A stretch of 45,696 nucleotides of DNA. Origin: Candidatus Nanopelagicaceae bacterium (GTDB lineage: Bacteria; Actinomycetota; Actinomycetes; Nanopelagicales; Nanopelagicaceae). The stretch covers positions 1 through 45,696 of the forward strand of contig CANHNH010000003.1 in NCBI GenBank assembly GCA_947461995.1. Reading direction: 5' to 3'. This document shows, piece by piece, positions 42,556 to 45,696 of this stretch. The notes under the pieces were generated by a model that was given only the letters and a program-made list of their open reading frames with translations, was not told where the DNA came from and ran no database searches. A program made the translations under genes and the position numbers. The stretch's first letter is position 1. Every line of letters starts with the position of its first letter.

Positions 42556-43236
42556 ATGAACGGATTAGATTCACCACTGAGCGGCAGTGTTAAGTCGCGC
42601 TTTGGTGGCTCGGGCAAATATCGCAACAAGGTTGTACTTGGTACAGCCGTTGTTGCCTTTGTGCCATTCCTGCTCTCAACTTTTGCGGCAAGTGTGACCG
42701 TGGGCAGTGGCGCCCTCGAATTTGGTCAAGGTTCTCAGCAAGCAATCGCCTGTGATGACACCGTCTATGTGGCCCTTGGCGAAGAGTGGCATGCAAATCC
42801 AGCCACAGATGATCCCTCAGCAGGATTCTTCCGCCTTCGCACAGCGACTATTTCTAATCTGAACTTAACAACGTGTGCGGGCAAGAAGCTTCGCCTGCGT
42901 TTAATCGATGGCTCAAGTGCTGAAATCGTTTTGGGATCACTTCTTGATGCGAAAGTTCTTCAAGTAACTATTCCCCGCGATGTTCCTGTTTCAAACATTG
43001 GCGATCCAACCGAGCTAGGACTTACTTACCTCACTGGCGAAGGTCAGCCAATTGCTGGAGCAATGGCAGCATCGGTGGGCATGAATGTTTCTGGAACTTC
43101 TGTCTATGACGGAAGTGCGCTTTCAAATATTTCTGCAGATGTCATGTTCTATCTTGATCCAACTGCATCTCTTGTCAATATCGATGGCCAGCAAGTACGT
43201 CGTGCCACTGTCGAAACAGTTGCGAACCCAGGTTAA
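42556..43236 (+). CDS. EFGQG-family surface protein A, 226 aa
   Basis: The start is placed at ATG 42556, with AGGAG just upstream; a frame from 42514 would overlap the preceding gene. A hydrophilic stretch of about 25 residues precedes one hydrophobic helix (VVLGTAVVAFVPFLLSTFAA) and a possible cut after FAA. The mature start is SVTVGSGALEFGQG, then IACDDTVYVAL (first conserved Cys). The second conserved Cys is in NLTTCAGKKLRLRLID. The predicted fold is mainly beta. It is the first of four related genes that lead to a signal peptidase gene. The family is not recognised. Confidence 0.8.
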   Translation: MNGLDSPLSGSVKSRFGGSGKYRNKVVLGTAVVAFVPFLLSTFAASVTVGSGALEFGQGSQQAIACDDTVYVALGEEWHANPATDDPSAGFFRLRTATISNLNLTTCAGKKLRLRLIDGSSAEIVLGSLLDAKVLQVTIPRDVPVSNIGDPTELGLTYLTGEGQPIAGAMAASVGMNVSGTSVYDGSALSNISADVMFYLDPTASLVNIDGQQVRRATVETVANPG

Positions 43237-43242
43237 TCACAG

Positions 43243-43776
43243 ATGTCAAAATTAATTGCTGGCTTGCTCATTACAATCTTTACAGGAATCGGTTCAATCT
43301 TTGCCGGAAACTTTTCAGTGGGCAACGCTTCATCGTCCGTGGAATTCGGTCAGGGTCTCTATCAAATCGCTGCATGCGATGACTGGGTACGTGTAAATAT
43401 TTCAACCGGTGCAACTGGCCAATTCGGTGCACCCGAAGGCTTGTCCGCGCTAACCGGCGTTGTTATCTCTAGCTTAAACACACGTGCATGCGCCGGAACA
43501 GAATTTACGATTTCAGCCGTTGATCAAGAGAACAATCCACTTCCGATCTATCGCACAGATGGATTCAGCGGAATGTGCTCTGACATCGCCTGCGCTGGAC
43601 CAACAGAGATCAAGTTACAGATTGATAACGCTGGCAACTTAACCTCTTCAATTCCAGCATCGCTATATCTAATTGATCAGAACCCAATGACCGCTGATTT
43701 CACAATCACCTTCGTGAATCCAGCAATTCTGGCCTATTCCGTTGGGAGATTAAACATTCAGACCGCGTCTTTGTAG
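43243..43776 (+). CDS. EFGQG-family surface protein B, 177 aa
   Basis: Six bases after gene A. It begins MSKLIAGLLITIFTGIGSIF, a short signal-like helix, with FAG as possible cut site. It then has NFSVGNASSSVEFGQG, IAACDDWVRVN (first Cys) and NTRACAGTEFTISAVD (second Cys), the same order and spacing as gene A. An extra CSDIAC pair (about 110-115) may add a disulfide. The ending VGRLNIQTASL parallels the VETV/VETQ endings of its relatives. A role as a second structural subunit is inferred. Confidence 0.8.
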   Translation: MSKLIAGLLITIFTGIGSIFAGNFSVGNASSSVEFGQGLYQIAACDDWVRVNISTGATGQFGAPEGLSALTGVVISSLNTRACAGTEFTISAVDQENNPLPIYRTDGFSGMCSDIACAGPTEIKLQIDNAGNLTSSIPASLYLIDQNPMTADFTITFVNPAILAYSVGRLNIQTASL

Positions 43777-43882
43777 AAGTTCGGGTATCCCCCACTTTTC
43801 GCCAAATCGGTGACTGGTCGGGGTGACACGAGGAATACAAGATGTTTGACTAACCACTTACGAAAACAAGGAGAAAAGCACA

Positions 43883-44425
43883 ATGGAGATCTTAAAGTTC
43901 GACGAGTCAGGTTCATCGTCCCCATCGCGTAAGCGTTCAGGTCGCGGTGCAATCCTTGTTGCCTTCGTAGCAGTCGTGTTTGGTGCAAGTACAGCACTCG
44001 CATCTGGAACACTTGCAATTAACAGCAACGATGGAATCCAATTAGCTCAAGGTGTTGCACAAACAGTGCAGTGCGACAAAGACGGAATTGATGTTTCACT
44101 TGTTACTTCTTACGACACGATGCTTGATGACTTTATGCTAACTGGATTAGATATTTCCAAGATTTCAAGTGACTGTGATGGAAAATTATTTACCGTTAAA
44201 ATCTACAATGATGCAACTCCTGGAGTTCTTCAGGAATTTTGTAAAGTTGGAGTAAATGCCGGTTGTTCCGAGGTTGATAGCGTGGCAACAGAAGCAACGC
44301 TTCCGGTAGACGGAACAAGTCTCAACTACATTTTCTCAAATAACCTTCCAACAGGAACGCCAACAGGAATAAATGTTGCACATGTGACTGTCGAATCTTC
44401 AGACGCACCAAGTATTGGAGGGTAA
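43883..44425 (+). CDS. EFGQG-family surface protein C, 180 aa
   Basis: About 106 bases after gene B, with its own strong AAGGAGA ribosome site, so it may have a separate promoter or be more highly translated. A charged N-terminus (about 22 residues) leads to the helix GAILVAFVAVVFGASTALA. The conserved block reads SGTLAINSNDGIQLAQG (LAQG replaces FGQG), then VQCDKDGIDVS and SSDCDGKLFTVKIYND. The SGTL stretch after the cut site recalls the TasA start, but this is short. Another Cys pair (FCKVG, GCSEV) is present. The closest relative in the cluster is gene D. Confidence 0.8.
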   Translation: MEILKFDESGSSSPSRKRSGRGAILVAFVAVVFGASTALASGTLAINSNDGIQLAQGVAQTVQCDKDGIDVSLVTSYDTMLDDFMLTGLDISKISSDCDGKLFTVKIYNDATPGVLQEFCKVGVNAGCSEVDSVATEATLPVDGTSLNYIFSNNLPTGTPTGINVAHVTVESSDAPSIGG

Positions 44426-44427
44426 AA

Positions 44428-45102
44428 ATGTCAATACTTGATCTAGGTAACGGTCCTTCTCGCCCAGCAGTGGGTAAGAAGTCGACTCGCATTTTCATAG
44501 GCTTCGGTTTGCTTGTCGCTGTAATTGGCATCGGCTCAACATTTGCGTCAACGATTTCAATTAATGCAAACCAAGATATTGAATTCGGTCAAGGTGTTGA
44601 AAGATCAGTGTTCTGTGGTGGCAATGCGAAAATCACTGTTACTCCTGCATCTACATTTGCAAACAGCGATGAACTCGGAACATTTGGATTAACTTCAATC
44701 ACCGTTTCAGATATCCCAGCTGATTGCTCTGATAGAGACTTTGTACTCAAGGTGTATGACAATGAAACAGCCTTGCCATTATTGCTCTCACATACTTCAG
44801 AAGACTCAATGTCTATTGCGAACGTATGGTGGGCCAATGGATGTCCTGAAGATGAAGATGGTTGCCGCGTTGCTGGCCTAGAAGAAGGTTACGCTCTCGT
44901 TTCCACAAGTCTTGATGGGTTCTCATTGCCAGACAACATTGCGTTAATCGATAACACTCCTACTTCATTTACAGTCTCCTTCATATCTAATCCGCTATCT
45001 AGCGATGATGTGAAGAAGATTGTGGTCGAAACTCAGAATGACACATACGGATACGATCAGTGGCAGTGCTTGGAATTCCAGCAATGCGTAGTTACCTCAT
45101 AG
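44428..45102 (+). CDS. EFGQG-family surface protein D, 224 aa
   Basis: Starts two bases after the gene C stop with GGAGGG upstream inside gene C, indicating coupled translation. The hydrophobic helix IFIGFGLLVAVIGIGSTFAS is followed by TISINANQDIEFGQG, SVFCGGNAKITV (first Cys) and PADCSDRDFVLKVYDN (second Cys). There is an extra Cys-rich loop (NGCPEDEDGCRV, about 130-142) and another C-terminal pair (QCLEFQQC). The segment FTVSFISNPLSSDDVKKIVVETQ parallels the endings of the others. The signal peptidase gene follows after about 40 bases. Confidence 0.8.
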   Translation: MSILDLGNGPSRPAVGKKSTRIFIGFGLLVAVIGIGSTFASTISINANQDIEFGQGVERSVFCGGNAKITVTPASTFANSDELGTFGLTSITVSDIPADCSDRDFVLKVYDNETALPLLLSHTSEDSMSIANVWWANGCPEDEDGCRVAGLEEGYALVSTSLDGFSLPDNIALIDNTPTSFTVSFISNPLSSDDVKKIVVETQNDTYGYDQWQCLEFQQCVVTS

Positions 45103-45141
45103 GGAAAGCTGCATCTTCCCCCGTGTTTGCTGGAGTAATTG

Positions 45142-45696
45142 ATGACAAAGAAACGACGAGAAGTATTCTCTGAATCATCAGATAACCATGTGTGGATTGA
45201 AGGAAGTGCCAAAGATTTAGATTCAAAGGTGCTTCTCACAATTACTAATCACAATGGTGAGCAAACAGCGCTTATTACGCCAGAAGAAATACTTTCAAGC
45301 AAAGCAAGCCTCTTCGTAGAGGCTCCCGCAGAGCGCGTACAAGTAAAGGGCAAATCAACCTTTGCTCGGATTTATCAGTACGTGCGCATCGCGGGATACG
45401 CACTTGTCGCAGTTGTAATTACGTTCTCACTCTTTTCGTTTACAGGCGCCGTCAAAGCGCGCATCGTATTAACAGGTTCTATGCAGCCAGCAATTGATCC
45501 TGGCGACATCATTATTACGACTCCCCCATCTACAAAGACTCCACAAAAAGGCGACATCGTTGCTTACACCGCCCGTCGCTTTAATGGTGGTGAGGTAGGA
45601 ATTTTCTCTCACAGAATCATTGGTGGAGATGCAAAGACTGGCTTCATTGTTAAGGGAGATAAGAACAAGGCTCCCGATGTGCAAAAGCCTATGCTC
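45142..45696 (+). CDS. ER-type (SipW-like) signal peptidase I, partial
   Basis: The frame from ATG 45142 stays open to the window end (185 residues). Residues 1-75 are a hydrophilic domain that is unusual for the family. A membrane helix (about 84-102) is followed by the catalytic serine S113 in TGSMQPAIDPGDII. The second active-site residue is H157 in FSHRIIGG, not lysine, which places it in the eukaryotic/SipW branch (S26B). The KGDKN segment (about 171) matches the conserved aspartate box. In Bacillus SipW processes TasA and TapA; here the four upstream secreted proteins are the likely substrates. Confidence 0.88.
   Translation, partial: MTKKRREVFSESSDNHVWIEGSAKDLDSKVLLTITNHNGEQTALITPEEILSSKASLFVEAPAERVQVKGKSTFARIYQYVRIAGYALVAVVITFSLFSFTGAVKARIVLTGSMQPAIDPGDIIITTPPSTKTPQKGDIVAYTARRFNGGEVGIFSHRIIGGDAKTGFIVKGDKNKAPDVQKPML

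Overview
The window looks like chromosomal DNA of an actinobacterium, probably a small streamlined freshwater type (acI / Nanopelagicales-like). This is an inference from the G+C content (below one half by eye), the very short intergenic gaps, overlapping start and stop codons, and a gene mix of LacI regulators, APC permeases, PPDK and a LexA tail. No rRNA or marker gene in the window proves it.

Layout. 1-2.6 kb: the 3' end of lexA, an orphan C-terminal domain of a type I restriction HsdR subunit, a secreted unknown protein, a 58-residue Cys protein and a CPBP-family membrane protease. 2.6-16.7 kb: a catabolic island. It holds an amino-acid-type ABC transporter, an acetoacetate-decarboxylase-like protein, a fumarase/aspartase-superfamily lyase, a LacI regulator, an unknown Cys protein, two SDR dehydrogenases, a fused alpha-beta 2-oxoacid dehydrogenase E1, an SMP-30 lactonase-like protein, a mutarotase-like protein and an APC permease. 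Three promoters here carry the same operator (TTGGTCAA / TTGACCAA arms) at the same place just after the -10 box, so most of the island is probably one LacI regulon.

16.7-19 kb: a HIRAN protein, TspO facing a SOUL haem-binding protein, and two copies of a block made of promoter region, hairpin leader, Val-type tRNA and terminator. A possible small RNA lies between them. 19-25 kb: an amino-acid salvage cluster of GNAT acyltransferase, N-acylamino-acid racemase, P1 (DmpA-type) peptidase, amidase with a tiny partner, and an APC permease. 25-28.4 kb: PPDK, a small membrane protein and a thiolase remnant.

28.4-41.7 kb: a sulfation and surface region. Two divergent sulfotransferases lie next to a long minus-strand gene series: 1,791-residue secreted animal-type haem peroxidase with RTX repeats, response regulator, histidine kinase, CysD, CysN/CysC fusion and TauE/SafE permease. 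PAPS synthesis is present but no PAPS reductase is seen here, so sulfation of surface molecules is a reasonable guess.

41.8-45.7 kb: the part most likely to be undescribed. Four tandem small secreted proteins share a single N-terminal hydrophobic segment, an EFGQG-type motif and two conserved cysteines. They are followed directly by an ER-type (SipW-like, Ser/His) signal peptidase, cut by the window end. The arrangement resembles the Bacillus SipW/TasA fibre system in logic, but the subunits are not recognisably TasA.
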